This document shows positions 49,901 to 61,499 of a stretch of 64,000 nt of DNA, piece after piece; positions within the stretch are counted from its first letter, which is position 1; each line of letters starts with the position of its first letter. The notes below the pieces were generated by a model that was not told the origin of the DNA, ran no database searches, and saw only the letters and a list, made by a program, of their open reading frames with translations. The stretch spans positions 1 to 64,000 of the forward strand of contig CAUYUJ010018476.1 of assembly GCA_963575745.1 (NCBI GenBank), read 5' to 3'. Position numbers and translations under genes: made by a program. The DNA is from Prorocentrum cordatum (Eukaryota > Sar > Dinophyceae > Prorocentrales > Prorocentraceae).

Positions 49901-51059
49901 AGGAGCGCCCAGAATTCCGGCGTGCGCGAGGGGGTGGTCTGGCTCATTTCTGCGTTGTGCACGGTCTCGAACGCCTTCCACAGGATCCTCATCCGATGCG
50001 GTCTTAGATTCATGCATGAGCTCCCTCTCTGGTCACGCGGATTCTTTTAGTACGATCTGCCGAGGCCCAGCAGCGAGCCAAATTAACAAGCAGTATGTAG
50101 CACAGAGAACTCGGAGGGGTATCTGGGGACACTCCAACTCGTGCCTCAGGGCATGGTGGCGGATAAGTAGGCGTAACGCTTCATCGCACCATATCGGTTG
50201 TGAGGGCGACAGATCCGTTATCAAGCTTCTTTTTGGCGTTTGGCTCAAGACCAAGTGTACCTTCCCTGTGTAGAGGAAAAGGGCCACAATCGCATAACTG
50301 TCCTACTGGGCGATGACACCCTTCCGCGTACACTCAAGACCCTGTGGCTACCGTGGCGTAGCCCTTCAGGGTACACAGGGAGGGGGCAACTTGCGGAAGC
50401 CGAACGGCCTCTAGCAGCATACAGATTGGGGCAGTCATTCCCGAAATGTTATCCTCCGGGTGGGAGGCGTGCTCGGGGCCACGGGCTCCGGCCCCCCTTC
50501 CGCCAGGCGTGCAGCAGGTGTGGCGTCGAGTACAAGGGCTTCGGGAACACCTGCGCGCCCTGCCGGTCTGGCAAGGTCGACTTCGCACCAGACACGTCGA
50601 GCAAGGCCCTCGGGAGCCAGCGAATGAGAGGAATTCTGCACGAAGGAAGCGGCTCCTGGAGGAGAATGATGACAATGATGACGACACTGTTGACGATAAT
50701 GACGATCATGACGATGATGACGAGACATCGTCATTCTTGTCGTCATCATTCTTGTTCGTGGAAGTTGCTATTGATTGGACCTCTGGGAGGTTTCCAGGCG
50801 CCACGGCCGGATCAGCCGCAAGACCCTGGCCCTGCCGCACCTGGGAGGAAAGATCCAGCGGCCGATGTGTCAGGATCGCCATGAGGAATAGGGTTTGACA
50901 TTTCGGACTGGGTTTCCTGCCCGTCCTTGTCACTGCTTGAGGCTTCGCCTCAACCACCTTGCTGACAGGAAACTTAACAAACCAGATAATCATAGGGGGG
51001 TGGAAAAAAAGATCGCCGTGAGGAAGAGGGGTCCTGAGTCGAAGAAAAAATCGCCATAG
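49901..51059. other. Unassigned; hairpin at 50339-50372
   Basis: 50334-50361 shares a 26-base phrase with 42132-42158. Here it folds: ACCCTG (50339) pairs with CAGGGT (50367) and GGCTAC (50346) with GTAGCC (50358) around CGTGGC. 50666-50755 is a loose GAT/CGT tract. No gene recognised. Confidence 0.5.
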
Positions 51060-51212
51060 GCATAAGCTTTGGCGCTCCGCCCGGATATCGTGGATCCGCG
51101 CCTGGGCCCCCCAGGCGGCGACTCCAGCGCCGTCCTTGGCGCGCTCCGCGCGCCGGGGAGGGGTCCAGCGCAGATCCGAGACGTCCGCACGGACCAGCGA
51201 GAGCTTATGCTC
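51060..51212. mobile_element. Family D inverted-repeat element
   Basis: Left GGCATAAGCTTTGGCGCTCC then GCCCGGATATCG, right GATCCGAGACGTCCGCACGG then ACC...GAGAGCTTATGC. A shortened relative lies at 52555-52640. Family F right end follows at 51227-51262. Confidence 0.75.
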
Positions 51213-51226
51213 ATGCCGCTTTCGCT

Positions 51227-51670
51227 TCTAAGAAGCTTCCCCCCCCCCTGATACCCCCCTTCGGGAGGAGGAGACGGAGGCGGAGGAGGAGAAGGAGGAG
51301 GAGAAGGAGGAGGAGAAGGAGAAGATGGAGGAGGAGGAGGAGGAGAAGATGGAGGAGGAGGGAGGAGGAGGAGGAGGAGGGGAGGAGGGAGGGGAGAGGA
51401 GGAGGAGGTGTTGTCCCTCTGGTTGCGGGACCGCCGTGAGGCAGCGGGGTCCCGAGCAGGGAACGTGCCCCGAGGCCCGCCGCCGTGGGAGGGCCACCCC
51501 CCCCCAGGGGCCCTCCTCGTCCTCCTCCTCCTCCTCCTCCTCCTCCTCCTCCTCCTCCTCCTCCTCCTCCTCCTCCTCCTCCTCCTCCCTCCCCCCCCCC
51601 CTCCTCCTCCTCCTCCTCCTCCTCCTCCTCCTCCTCCTCCTCCTCCTCCTCCTCCTCCTCCTCCGCCTTC
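51227..51670. repeat. Family F end, then AGG and CCT microsatellites
   Basis: CTTCTAAGAAGCTTCCCCCC marks the family F end. AGG/AAGG repeats run 51262-51408 and CCT repeats 51516-51665 with a C run near 51592. The AGG and CCT tracts are inverse to each other around a 100-bp spacer and could fold into a hairpin. Confidence 0.85.
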
Positions 51671-51762
51671 GCCTCCTCCCCTCCAGGCCGCTGGGGCCCG
51701 CCACGCGCAGCTAGGGAGGAAGCTCTGGCCCTGGGACCTCGCTCGAGGGCCCGGTTCTCTCA

Positions 51763-51893
51763 CTTGGCGACTCTCGGACGTGTGCACGTTTCCGCCGGCG
51801 AGGACCATCGAGAAGCATCCTCGATCATCTGGCGAAAAGGCCACGCGCGAAGCCGAAACAAGCACAGGGGATGGACGTCCGAGCGATGGCCAG
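51763..51893. mobile_element. Family A MITE-like element, copy 6
   Basis: Ends CTTGGCGACTCTCGGACGTG (diverged) and ACGTCCGAGCGATGGCCA; interior CCGGCGAGGACCATCGAG, ATCATCTGGCGAAAAGG. Confidence 0.78.
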
Positions 51894-53476
51894 ATCGGGG
51901 TGCCCTGATGGAGCCAGAGTTGGTGGGGTCGGAGGATTGCGCCGCATCGCCGATGCATCGGCGATGCGCCGCGATCTGGATCTCAGCGGTTTCCGCCCAG
52001 AGATCCGCCGATGCGTCGGCGGTGCGGTGCGATCATGGGCCCCCCGTCGACGCTGGCCTTCTCGGGGTGGCCTCCAGAGCAACGAGATGGACACGGGCGG
52101 AGCGGTTACTCTACCGTGGCTTTTTGTGAATGAAGCGGCAGGAGGAGGCGGAGGGAGAAGGTGAGTTGGGAGGGGGAGGGGGGGAGCAAGAGAAAGGAGG
52201 GAGGAGGAGGAGGAGGAGGAGGAGGAGGAGCACGACGAAGGCCACTGAAGGGCACGGCCCGGCCGTGCCTCTTTCGCTGTGTCGCCCGTCGCCCCCCGAA
52301 TGGAGGCCAAATGTCCTCCGGCTCGGGGCCAACGTTGCCTCTCAGGGGGGCCGGACTGGCGGCTGCCTGCGGCTGCCGCTGCCTCGTCCTCGTCTGTCGT
52401 GTGTGTCCTTCCGTCATGCCCGATCCCTCCCCCAACGGGAGGGAGGAGGGAGACGAGGGGGAGGAGGTCAGGCAGGAGCAGCACGACGAAAGCCACGAGG
52501 GGGAGGAGTGGCACGAGGAGGACGAGAAGGACGACGAGGAGCAGCAGCACGACGAAGGCGGCTCCTCTGGCGCTGCCCCCCGCGCGCTGCGCGCACCACG
52601 GAGGGGGGTCCAGCGCAGCTGCAATGAATCTGCGCGGGTCTCCTTTACACAGTTGCTTAGTTGTTTGGTTCCTCTATTGACAGAGGTGGGCGTTTGCCCA
52701 GACACTGGGCCTGTTCAGAGGAGGGCGGGCTGAGGCAACCGCAGTTGGCCTTCCGGGGGACCCCTCGGACGCAGCTCGAGAAAATTTGGTGCGTCTGGAT
52801 CCGGGGAGGAATCTCAGGACCGACTGTGAGTTGCCGCTGTCTCGACTCGCCTTGCTCTAGCCTCTGGTCTAGGAGGAACTGTCGCCCCCGTCGTCGGCGA
52901 TCGACGCTCGACCAATGCAACCCTGACACCGTCCCCACCCCGACCTTGTGCGCCAAGCCATGGGGGAGGGGAGCAGGGACATGAATAGAAAAACGACGGC
53001 GAACTCCACATGAGCGACGCAAAATAACGGGGTTGTCTGCGCCGATATTTGTGCGCAAGCTGCCCGCGTAAGATCGCGCGTAGACGCTCTCGCTCCCCAC
53101 GCGGTGTGCCGCGCTGGCGGCCTTCGTAGGCCACCGCGTAAGGTGGCTACAACATCTCGCGTGAGACCCGTTGATGTTCGACGCTCACATACCGCCGCTC
53201 AGGCGTGTTAGGGGAACAAGGGTTCTATGGCTCTGGGGGAGTCGTCGTCAGGACGGCACGTTAGCGTGTTAGGAGCGTTAGCGCGTTAGCGTGTTAGGAG
53301 CTTTAGCGTGTTAGTAGAATTGCTGTCGGAGAAAATGGGGAGGGACTCAGGGTCCTGAGTCGGCTTCGCGCGGCGCCCGCACGAAGAGGTATATGTGGTG
53401 TCCAGGGAGAGAGCATAGGCAGGCGGCCACCAGCGACCACGACAGACGAATGCAATTGGAGGAGGAGGAGGAGGAG

Positions 53477-53509
<33 letters not shown>

Positions 53510-53929
53510 GAGGAGGATGATGAGGAGCAGGACAGACGAGTGAGGTGCCCTGAGACCCGACCTTGCGAATCAAACGCAGCGCCGCGAAAGATCACAACCG
53601 GATTCCCAGACCGCCTTTGTTACTGTTGCTGCAGTCCTCGAGTCGGCTCCACCCGTGCTCGTCGCGGGGCCTGCGCCCTGGCGAGCACGCCCGGCGTGCC
53701 ACGAGACGTGCGGCGGCCGCATCCCGAGGCCCCTTCCCCCCTCCTCCTCCTCCTCCTCCTCCTCCTCCTCCTCCTCCTCCTCCTCCTCCTCCTCCTCCTC
53801 CTCCTCCCCCTCCTCCTCCAGCCCCCCGTGATCGAGAGATTGTGCCCGCTGCCTTTTGCGACGGCCTCGGCGCGCATGCCACTCGCAGCGGATGGCGCCA
53901 GCTGCGGACTCTGTCTGCACTGCGAGCGA
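51894..53929. other. No gene recognised; several microsatellites
   Basis: CGCCGATGCATCGGCG palindromes at 51938-52025; AGG at 52195-52235; GCGTTAGCGTGTTAG repeats at 53195-53320; AGG then GAC at 53457-53515; CCT at 53740-53815. Open frames between them show no domain. Confidence 0.55.
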
Positions 53930-54730
53930 TCGGGTATAACCCAATGTGGGCAAGCGGCTTTTCGCTTGCAGGAGATTCTTCATCACACGAGGACCTACGA
54001 CGCGGTGGTGTTGTGCGGCACGCAGGCAGTCTGTCGCAAGGCGGAAGGTGTGCTTCGGAATCGGGTGGGTGGCCGTACCATATTGGAACCTATACACCAG
54101 ACGCGTGTCCTCACTACAAAAGCCAATGGATGCGCAGTGATTCTTAGAACGGGCTACATACACGACAGACCTGGGCCCCTCCACTACAACTTGCAAGGCG
54201 AGGTCGAGCGGCTCGCGTTCAGAAGGGGGCCATCGACATCACGTATGGTGCGCTCCGCTATCCACCGCAACCGCGGACGCACCGGAGTAATGGGGTCTAC
54301 CACGTGACGGTCAAGGCCCTCACAGCATGGTGGAGGTCGTTTTTTTTCAAGCGTTGCCGTGCCGCACGCTGCCTTTATCTATTCCGATCTGAACGATGGG
54401 CTGGGGGCACGGGTCAAGGCTGGACAGTGGCAAAATTTTGAGTGCGCTACTTTAGGACCGACCCGTTCTCGCGAACGCCGAATACCGGGAGCAGGGGAGT
54501 CGGCCAGGCGTCTACTGGAAGAGCAGCGGCTCACCTCTGCGACTTCGCACAGCACGTACGCTCACACATATTGTTGGTCCACGACTCCTGCGCGCGGTAG
54601 CATGATTGACTATTGGCTCTTGCCTGTGGGATGGCTTGAAAGGCTCCGCAGATGCCAAATCGTTCGAATTTGGGAGACGTGCTTCAGCCTGTTCGATGCA
54701 TCCCACCTCGGGATCACATTCCAGTGTTGC
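53930..54730 (+). pseudogene. Decayed LINE apurinic-type endonuclease (EEP) domain
   Basis: Plus strand. In LINEs this domain nicks the target DNA. Visible in order: an N-terminal strand reading YDAVVLCGTQAV (about 54000), the DxN-like motif in IYSDLNDGLGARV (about 54377-54415), a stretch fitting the conserved G..LL.....L segment (ESARRLLEEQRLT), the Asp of SMIDYW (codon at about 54608), and the final catalytic pair in RDHIPVLLEL (about 54709). The first part is in one frame but broken by TGA at 54305; the last motif has slipped to another frame after about 54610. The neighbouring reverse transcriptase lies 0.9 kb downstream on the same strand, the normal order for this class. It cannot make an active enzyme. 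Confidence 0.72.
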
Positions 54731-55619
54731 TGGAGCTGGACTACGAGAAAGATGCAGGCGCGCTCCCCCCAGCTCCTCCGCCTCGCCTCAACGCTGATGC
54801 GATAATGGCAGCCATTCTCAGAGGCGAGAAGAAGCACGACTTCCTGAGGGCGGTCTTAACGCACTTGGCGGAGAATGAGGGGCAACTCCGCGCCCTGGCC
54901 AACCACAACTCCCCCGATGCATTCTGGGAGGCCATGGAGAAGATCACGACAACTACGGGGGCCGCTTTTTTCTCAACCACCACAGGGACCGCGTAAAGAA
55001 GATTGTGCTGAACGGCGCCGGCTGCTTGAACAACGTGTTGAATTGCGACGGGCACGAGGGCGAGGCGAGATGACGGTCACCAACCTGGAGGAGATAGAGG
55101 CTCAGCTGAAGGAGATTAGCAAGCAACTACAGAGGCAGAGGAAGAGGTCCATGCTGGCCACACGTGAATTTCTTCTGGATCCGATTCGAGAGGCCTGGCG
55201 TGGACGACGCATGCAGGAGGCGGCTCGCTTATCACGAGACGCAGCACGGTGCCGTTCCGGGGCTCGTCATCGCGACGGCGCAGGCTTGGGATCACCACGC
55301 TCAGCAAAAGGCCGACTGGCTCGCGGCGCAGCAATTTCAAGGGGGCCGTGGCGGAATGCGGGCACGCGAATTTTAGTGTGAGGAATGGCGAAGACAGCTA
55401 GATGATCTCCAACCTCCTGACCTCCCTGCCTGGGAGATGAGTGAGCGCACGTACAAGGCCGCTGAGGACTACGCCGAGCTGATCCCGAACTTCCGCAAGA
55501 CGACTAAGCGAAGGGCGGTGCCAGTGGGCACGGCCCTTGCTGAGCTGTGGGATGCGTGCTTTTCCTCGGCCACAAATGCTGAACATCGAGGGCTGGGCTG
55601 CGAGACTGGCGAGGTTTAG
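54731..55619 (+). pseudogene. LINE linker between endonuclease and reverse transcriptase
   Basis: Open pieces in different frames: 54740-54996 (FLRAVLTHLAENEGQLRAL...), and 55070-55380 (LEEIEAQLKEISKQLQRQRK), a charged helical or coiled-coil stretch typical of the region before the fingers. 55437-55619 gives another 60-codon piece. No motif of its own; assigned from position. Confidence 0.55.
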
Positions 55620-56980
55620 ATGGATCTACTCGAGGAAATGATGCGACTGGGGCTGGCGAACATTCGCCGCGCGAATTTGGCCCCCCTGCACTGGTCTCGA
55701 AGCATGGGCCACGGCCTCGCTACAGGCTGCTCCAAGCAGGGGGCGCTGGGCAAGCGGGCGATTCACACTTTTCCTTTGGTGAGCAAGGGCTTCTTCGCCA
55801 AGAGGCCCGAAGTCAGAGCGCCGCCGCGGGCATGTGGATTCGCGAGACAAAAGAGGCGGGAGGGCGCTATCATGGTCACCCAAGCTCTTTCTTGGCGGCT
55901 GCGGCAGTCCAAATTCAGTTTCGCCAGCGCGATGAAGGACCTCTCAAATGCTTTCGGCGGTGTCCCCCGGGCGGCCTTCGACATGGCTGTCGGGAACTGC
56001 GCCAGACATGAGGATTGGGAATTGTGCAAGGGCCCACTGCCGCGACGGAGTCGTCGCGATGCGATGCGACGAAGGCACATTCTACATGGGGCCGAACGAG
56101 GGTGGCATGGTGGGCGATCCGTTCATCGCCAACGCCTTCCTCGACTCCTTCCAGCGGCCTGCGCAGCACTGGTCGGCAGCGATGCAGATGCAATCGGGGA
56201 CGTCTTTACTTCGAGGTGCGCTCCCCGACGATGATGAAGCGGATCTCTCTCATTATTCTTGTGCTGCTGACTAGCGCCGCAGTTTATTATTCGCCGTCGG
56301 TTGCTACATGTTTTGCGGTGCAGGCGCAGTGACCGAAGGCAGACGATGCGTTGGATGCTGCCCTGGCGATGGCTGGGGAGAAACAGAATCGAGACACGCA
56401 GGTCACGAGTTTTTTCTTCGGCGGCGCAGAGTTGTCAGCGCGCAAGCAGCGTCTTGGGTGTCCAGGGCGAGTCGCTGGACAGGTCTCGGATGTCGCCAGA
56501 TACTTGGGGCCAGCTGCGTCGCCGACGCAGACGACGACTCACGAAGCGGACAGGCGGATTTCTGCCAACGAGCCCGCCTTTCTATGGGTTGGGCGGCGCG
56601 TGGTCGCTGCGCGCACCGAGGCGATGGGAGCGCGCGCTGTGTCTTTCTCTGGCGCAGAACACGATGCTCTCGGCAATGGAATGCTTCTGTCTGAGCCAGC
56701 ATCAATATGCGCGAATGGACGGCCGCATTGCCTCTTTGGGCCGCATTGCAACGCGCGGGCAGTCGTCCTGGATGGGCGAGCGGCGGCAGCAGAGGTTGTC
56801 GAATTTGCAAGTCCTTGCGTTTGGGCGCGTGGCTCCGCGCGCAGTCGAGCACCGCGCACGCCGCGTGACCTGGCGCCAGGCCTGGGCTCGTCACCCGCAT
56901 GGGAACACGCAGATCTGGGCCGTGCTGTTCTCGCTCCTGGACTTCGAATCGGACGGTCGCGAACCCTGCTCGCTCGAGTG
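55620..56980 (+). pseudogene. Decayed LINE reverse transcriptase domain
   Basis: Plus strand. Motifs in order: W-R-S..L and KGFFAKR near 55690-55800, GFARQKRREGAIMVTQAL and AMKDLSNAF (motif A, Asp near 55938), then in another frame EGGMVGDPFIANAFLD (motif B, 56098-56145), a ruined YADD box near 56265 (AAD then stop), then LDAALAMAGEKQN (about 56360) and VARYLGP (about 56496), then after a further frame change MDGRIASLGRIATRG (56718) and a Trp-rich tail to 56960. At least three frame changes and several stops make it inactive. The RRREGAI, MVGDPF and RMDGRIASLGR strings resemble what I recall of dinoflagellate LINEs, which I cannot check here. Confidence 0.78.
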
Positions 56981-56984
56981 CGGC

Positions 56985-57115
56985 CTGATCCCCCCCCCCC
57001 CCCCCCCGCCCCCCCCCCCCCCCCCCCCCTCCCCCCCCCCGCGCGCACCCACCCACCCGCCCACCCACGCACACACACACGCACGCACGCGCACGCACGC
57101 GCGCACACGCCGCCC
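56985..57115. repeat. Poly-C and CACG microsatellite inside the LINE
   Basis: C runs to 57041, then CACCCA and CACGCACG repeats to 57110. It separates the reverse transcriptase tail from the Cys/His region. Confidence 0.95.
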
Positions 57116-57399
57116 CGCCCCACCCCCGCGGTCGCATCGGATGCGGTCGGGCATTCGCGCTTCTGCTGCTGCCATGCTGGACCACGAGGACCTGCCGCTT
57201 GCCCTGGCCCACCCCCTCTGGAAATTATGGATGCGGAGGAGGAGGAGATGACTAGAGAGTTCCTCGTCTTGGATTTCGCGGAATATCGAGCGGCGCACGC
57301 CAGATCGCCCCGCCACGACTCGAGGAGGAGACCGAGGTGGAAGGGGGGGGATGCTGAACGAGATGCCTTTTAACTGCACGTTCATCACGGAGGGGTGGA

Positions 57400-57660
57400 G
57401 CGCGGGGCGACGTCCGAGACGAGGGGGGCACATGCTGCAAATTTTCGGCACAGGCACCGTGCACTAAATGTGGCACGCGTACTTGCACCACCCAATGCCT
57501 GCGTTGTGTGTAATAGGACACGCGCAACTCAGGCCACGGCCAACATGCATTTTCAGAGTGTTCTTCTGAGGGGCCAATGCGATCCACGGGGCGCGGTTTC
57601 GAATGTGTCGTTTGTGGAACCCACCAGTACTAAATGCCCTGTTCGTAAATTTCATGGAGC
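57400..57660 (+). pseudogene. LINE C-terminal Cys/His region
   Basis: NACVVCNRTRATQATANMHF then LLRGQC (57497-57580) has the spacing of a zinc-finger-like CxxC...H...C unit such as often ends LINE ORF2 proteins. Only one unit is seen and the frames around it are broken, so it is a remnant. Confidence 0.5.
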
Positions 57661-57839
57661 CAATCATGGGGTGTTGCGGCCCAACCTTCAGTTGCACTTG
57701 CCATTGTCGGCCAAGCTCTTTCGAGCTCGCGCGGCTCGGCCCCCACCCGACCTCATATGTCAGTTCTGCGCGCGCGCTGCCAGAGTGGATGGCGGGGGCG
57801 AAGCGTGGCGCCCAAGGGTCGGGGGGGATCAGCCAAAGC

Positions 57840-58440
57840 GGAAGCTCACCATGACGGGCGACGTGGAGCAGGTGAACTTGGCTGTGGCTCGATTCGCGGC
57901 GGGCAGGGGGGGGGGGGGGCGCATGGCGATGCCGGGGTCGAATGCGCATCGCATTTTTCGCCGAGCGGAAGGACAGCCTCGGCGACGCGCGCATCGAAGC
58001 CAACAAGAACTACGACGACACCAGCAACGAGATGAAAGAGCATCAAAAGGGAGGGGCCAAGATAGACTGGAAGTCGCGAGGGGCCCCACGAGTCGCTCTC
58101 TTCGTGCACGTCACCAGGCGCGCGGTCGGCAAGGCCGCGCAGGGCGGCAGCCACCCGAACGAGCAGGGCCACGCAGCCCTTTTCTTCGTTATGGGCAGAG
58201 GTGGCGGAGAAGCAGACGCCCCAGATGCTTGGCCCGCTGGCGCTCAACTGCAAGCACAAGAAGGCGAGAGCAACGAAGGGGGGGGGGGGGGGGGGGCGAC
58301 ATCACAGTGGACCGCAAGGGGGTGCTCGTGATCAACCTAAGTGCGCAGGACCTACTAGCCGCCAGGACACTCTGGCCGATACTGCAAGAGTATCTGCGGG
58401 ACGTGGAGAAGACGGAGCAGACCTCTGGCCAAGCACCAAG
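57840..58440 (+). CDS. Unknown broken frame downstream of the LINE
   Basis: Not recognised. Plus-strand pieces with better than average composition: FRRAEGQ/FFAERKDSLGDARIEANKNYDD (57942-58050), APRVALFVHVTRRAVGK (58083-58130), GHAALFFVMGRGG, and after a 15-G run KGVLVINLSAQDLLAARTLW (58320-58380). The pieces sit in at least two frames and the poly-G run is a likely slippage site. It might be another LINE-encoded domain or a decayed gene. No function proposed. Confidence 0.25.
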
Positions 58441-59229
58441 GGGACAGACGGAGCGGCGGGTGTCGTCGCAGATAAGGCGCGGATTGAGGCATCACAGGGC
58501 GGCAGCATTGTTTTGGATTATACGGTTGTTGCGGGGGGCCCTCAGTGTACAGGCGATCTGGGTGATGGACTGAGGGTGCCAACTTGTGCTTCTGCGAGAA
58601 CTGCAACTTCTGCATCTACAGGGGCTGCCGCCTCGCACCGTTTAGTTGTGCCTCCCCCATTCGATGTTAGCGAATTCAGAGCGCCCCCAGAATATGATCA
58701 GACAGGGCCGCGTTCCCAGGGATGTTCTCCCGCGGACGGTTGAGTTTTCGACCTATTCAGATCCCGTCTTGTCGCAGGTCCTTGTAATGATGCACCCTCG
58801 TGCGGGGCCGACTAAAGGGAGGGGGAGGGGTCGTGGTCGTCGCGGTCGCGGAGCGGGGAGTGGGCGGGGAAGGGGCCCTACGAATCAGATTCCACCTTCG
58901 GACAGACTTGATCGGAGTTTTTCTGCTTCTGAGCCTCCCCCCTCCCCGATTACGAGCTCCGGGCGGATGAAGCCGATGCTCGCCCGATCCCGATCAGACT
59001 CGTTCGAGAGGGCGCGGAGGTTGAAGCTGGCCCCCGAAGCTTGGCACCCCCCTCTCGGCTGCGCGCCATTCGAGGGGGTCCGCCGAGAATGAGGCTGCGC
59101 AGGCGGCGCTCGACAGGCCTTCCGCGCACTCGAGTGGCCACCCAGCTGCCAGAGCAGCGCGCAAAGCTCGCGATCCTCTCCCTGTTTCGCGATCTCGGGC
59201 TCCATTGCGCGTTCTGCTATAGCGCATTA
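58441..59229. other. No gene recognised
   Basis: A plus frame 58646-59092 (148 codons) includes a GRGRGRRGRGAGSGRGRG stretch that would be an RGG-like basic tail, but nothing else supports a gene. Confidence 0.4.
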
Positions 59230-59990
59230 TCCTCCACCTCCTCCTCCTCCTCCCCCTCCNNNNNNNNNNNNNNNNNNNNNNNNNNNNNNNNNNNNNNNNN
59301 NNNNNNNNNNNNNNNNNNNNNNNNNNNNNNNNNNNNNNNNNNNNNNNNNNNNNNNNNNNTCCTCATCTGTCCCGCTCCTCTTCCAGTTTTCCGGTTCCTT
59401 CTACTATTCCTCCTTCTCCTCCGCGTTCCACTCCTCCTCTCCGTCCTCCCCCTCTTCCTCTTTGTGCTATACTTGTCCTTCTCATGTGAGTCCGTCCTCG
59501 TTTCCTTCATGCATATCCTCCTTATCCTCTTCCTCCTCCTCCTCGTCCTCCTCCTCCTCTTCCTTTTCCTCCTCCTCCTCCTCCTCCTCCTCCTCCTCTT
59601 CCTCTCCTCCTCCTCCTCTCCTCTCCTCCTCCTCCCTCCTCCTCCTCCTCCTCCTCCTCCCCATCTTCCTCCCAACCTCCCTCAGATTCCTATTCCTCGT
59701 CTTTGTGGTAAGCCTCCCTATGTTCCACCTATCTTTCTCCACCTCCTCCTCCTCTTTCTCCTCCTCCTCCTCCTGCTCTTTCTCGCTCCTCTCTCTCCTC
59801 CTCCTACCCCTCCTCCTCTTCTTTCTCCTCCCCACTCCCCATCCCAATCCCTTTTTCAGGCAAGATAAGCCGCAGCGAAAGGAGACAACAGACGAGAACA
59901 CATCGACCGACGCACCCCTTCCTCCTCCTCCTGCCACTCCTCCCCCTCCTCCTCCTCCTTCTCCCCCTGCACCCCCCCCATCCCTTTTCA
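59230..59990. repeat. CCT microsatellite with a 100-N assembly gap (59260-59359)
   Basis: CCT and TTCCTC repeats on both sides of exactly 100 N, so the gap is a scaffold join of unknown true length inside a repeat. Further CCT blocks to 59985. Confidence 0.95.
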
Positions 59991-60520
59991 TCTTCGTCGT
60001 CTTCACGGTCGGCGGCACTGGCCGTAAGGCCTTCGCAATATAAAGCATTGGAAGCCAACCTCCTTGGCACAGCTCGCGAAGCCAATGCGTAGGCAGCCTC
60101 GAGCAACTCTGCCAGCGAGCCTGTCTCGACGTCGGGCATGCCAGTCCGAGGGAGATCCACGCGCAGGCCACCCTGCGCCCTATCGAGGGGGTCGCCTGCC
60201 GCGGAAGCGGAAGTGACGTCGGCCAGATGGAGCGCCCAGTTGCTGGCGTACAGAATATGCGGGATGAGGAAATTTAAAGCCTCGCCGACCACAAGACTGG
60301 CGGTCTCGAGCTCAAGTAAGTCGGAGTCGTGCCCTGGCCATCCCGGTGGAAACGTCGCCCTCGAAAAAACAACGGTTTCTTGCTTGCGTCCGCGTCCTCG
60401 GGGTCGCTGCCCTTGTCCGTCAATGCCCGCCCAGAACCCGCGATGCGACGGACGGGCGCAAGATCTCGGCGAACGGCATTCGCTTCTCCGGGAGGAATGA
60501 CTCTCACGGCACCGGCCCAC
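59985..60520 (-). pseudogene. Decayed Ty1/copia-like reverse transcriptase fragment
   Basis: Minus strand. The frame reads EALNFLIPHILYASNWALHL, then ADVTSASAAGDPLDR (first catalytic Asp near 60218), then GLRVDLPRTGMPD, then ETGSLAELLEAAYALAS. This order matches the copia motif set: small hydrophobic helix, D(V/I)..AF.....L, P..G, and G.L..L..A.YGL. The expected YVDD box would lie further down and is lost in the CCT repeats and gap. Upstream in neighbouring frames ADRVIPPGEANAVRRDL and DASKKPLFFRGRRFHRD fit the region before the fingers. Confidence rests on motif order and on the integrase remnant 2 kb upstream on the same strand, the copia order (integrase first). Confidence 0.6.
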
Positions 60521-61440
60521 AAGCTATCATTCCACCTGCACCACTTGTCATCGATGAAGGGCTGACACTTGTAGGTGTTTACCGGGGCTTTTTCGGCGAT
60601 CCTTCCAATCGCGTTGAGCTGCACTCGTAAAGAGATCGCCCGCTGGTGCTGAAACGCCCCCCCTGCCCTTGCGACTCTTTTCTTGGAAATGGGTCGCGAC
60701 CCCCTCGTGGATCTTCTGCTCGATGTTGGCGGTCCTCTTCGCCGCCGGCATTGCGGGATATGGTTTGCCGATGTTCCGCGCGATAGCGTCCGCGGGCGCG
60801 GCGCTGGGTCTGGACCCACGCTGGCGGGGCGCCCCATCTCTACTGCCGGCGGCTACCAGGAGGACGAGAATTGATCATCTCCAGCAAGTTCGGGAGGACT
60901 ACGCCGGCAACAATCTTTTCGGCTGCGCCAGGAGGTTTCTTGCAGGGCGAGGTCCTCGCACGCGCGACCGCCGCGGTTCTCGGCGCTCAGGCCCTCCTGC
61001 ATCGAGCTGCCGATCTGCTCTGGAGCGATCGCGTAGCTCGAGCATGACGAAGATGCTCTACAGAGACACTTCGGCAGTCCTCCCCGGCACGGGCACCGGA
61101 CCGCGATGGGTCGCTCTGTTTGGATAACCCGAGCTTGGCCATGCCAGGAGCTGGCAGGCACCGCGTCGGCATTGCTCCTCCACAAATAACACCGATCTCC
61201 TGGTTCATAGGTTGCCCCGCAACGTGGTCGAGCCCTTCGATTGAACGCCCTGCGCCGCGTGTCCGAGCACTCTGTCTGCCTCGACGTGGGCCGCCATGGC
61301 TGCTTCGCGTGCGTCGACGCCCCCGGGGAGCTCGGCGTCGCCGTTCACGGCTCGCGATGCTGTCGCGAGGCGGGGCGATCCCACCTCCACGATCTCCTCA
61401 GGTAGCCTGAGAGGTCCGCCGCAGACCCGCAAGTCCGCTT
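60521..61440 (-). pseudogene. Copia-like element, integrase to reverse transcriptase linker
   Basis: Minus-strand pieces read MWRSNADAVPASSWHGQARV (61150) and MAAHVEADRVLGHAAQGV (61300). Assigned to the element only by position and strand. Nothing else is recognised. Confidence 0.35.
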
Positions 61441-61499
61441 ATCCGGAGCGTGAACTACAGGGGGCCTGAGCAAGAGCTTCAGCTCTGAGCCAAAGCAAG

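Noticed and set aside
50239-50249. Second SL-like match TTTGGCTCAAG
   Set aside because: Only the last 11 bases of the leader match, the upstream half does not, and no ORF, poly(A) or target duplication follows.
53195-53320. Telomere-like TTAG repeats
   Set aside because: The unit is GCGTTAGCGTGTTAG, not the TTTAGGG expected in dinoflagellates, and it is degenerate and internal.
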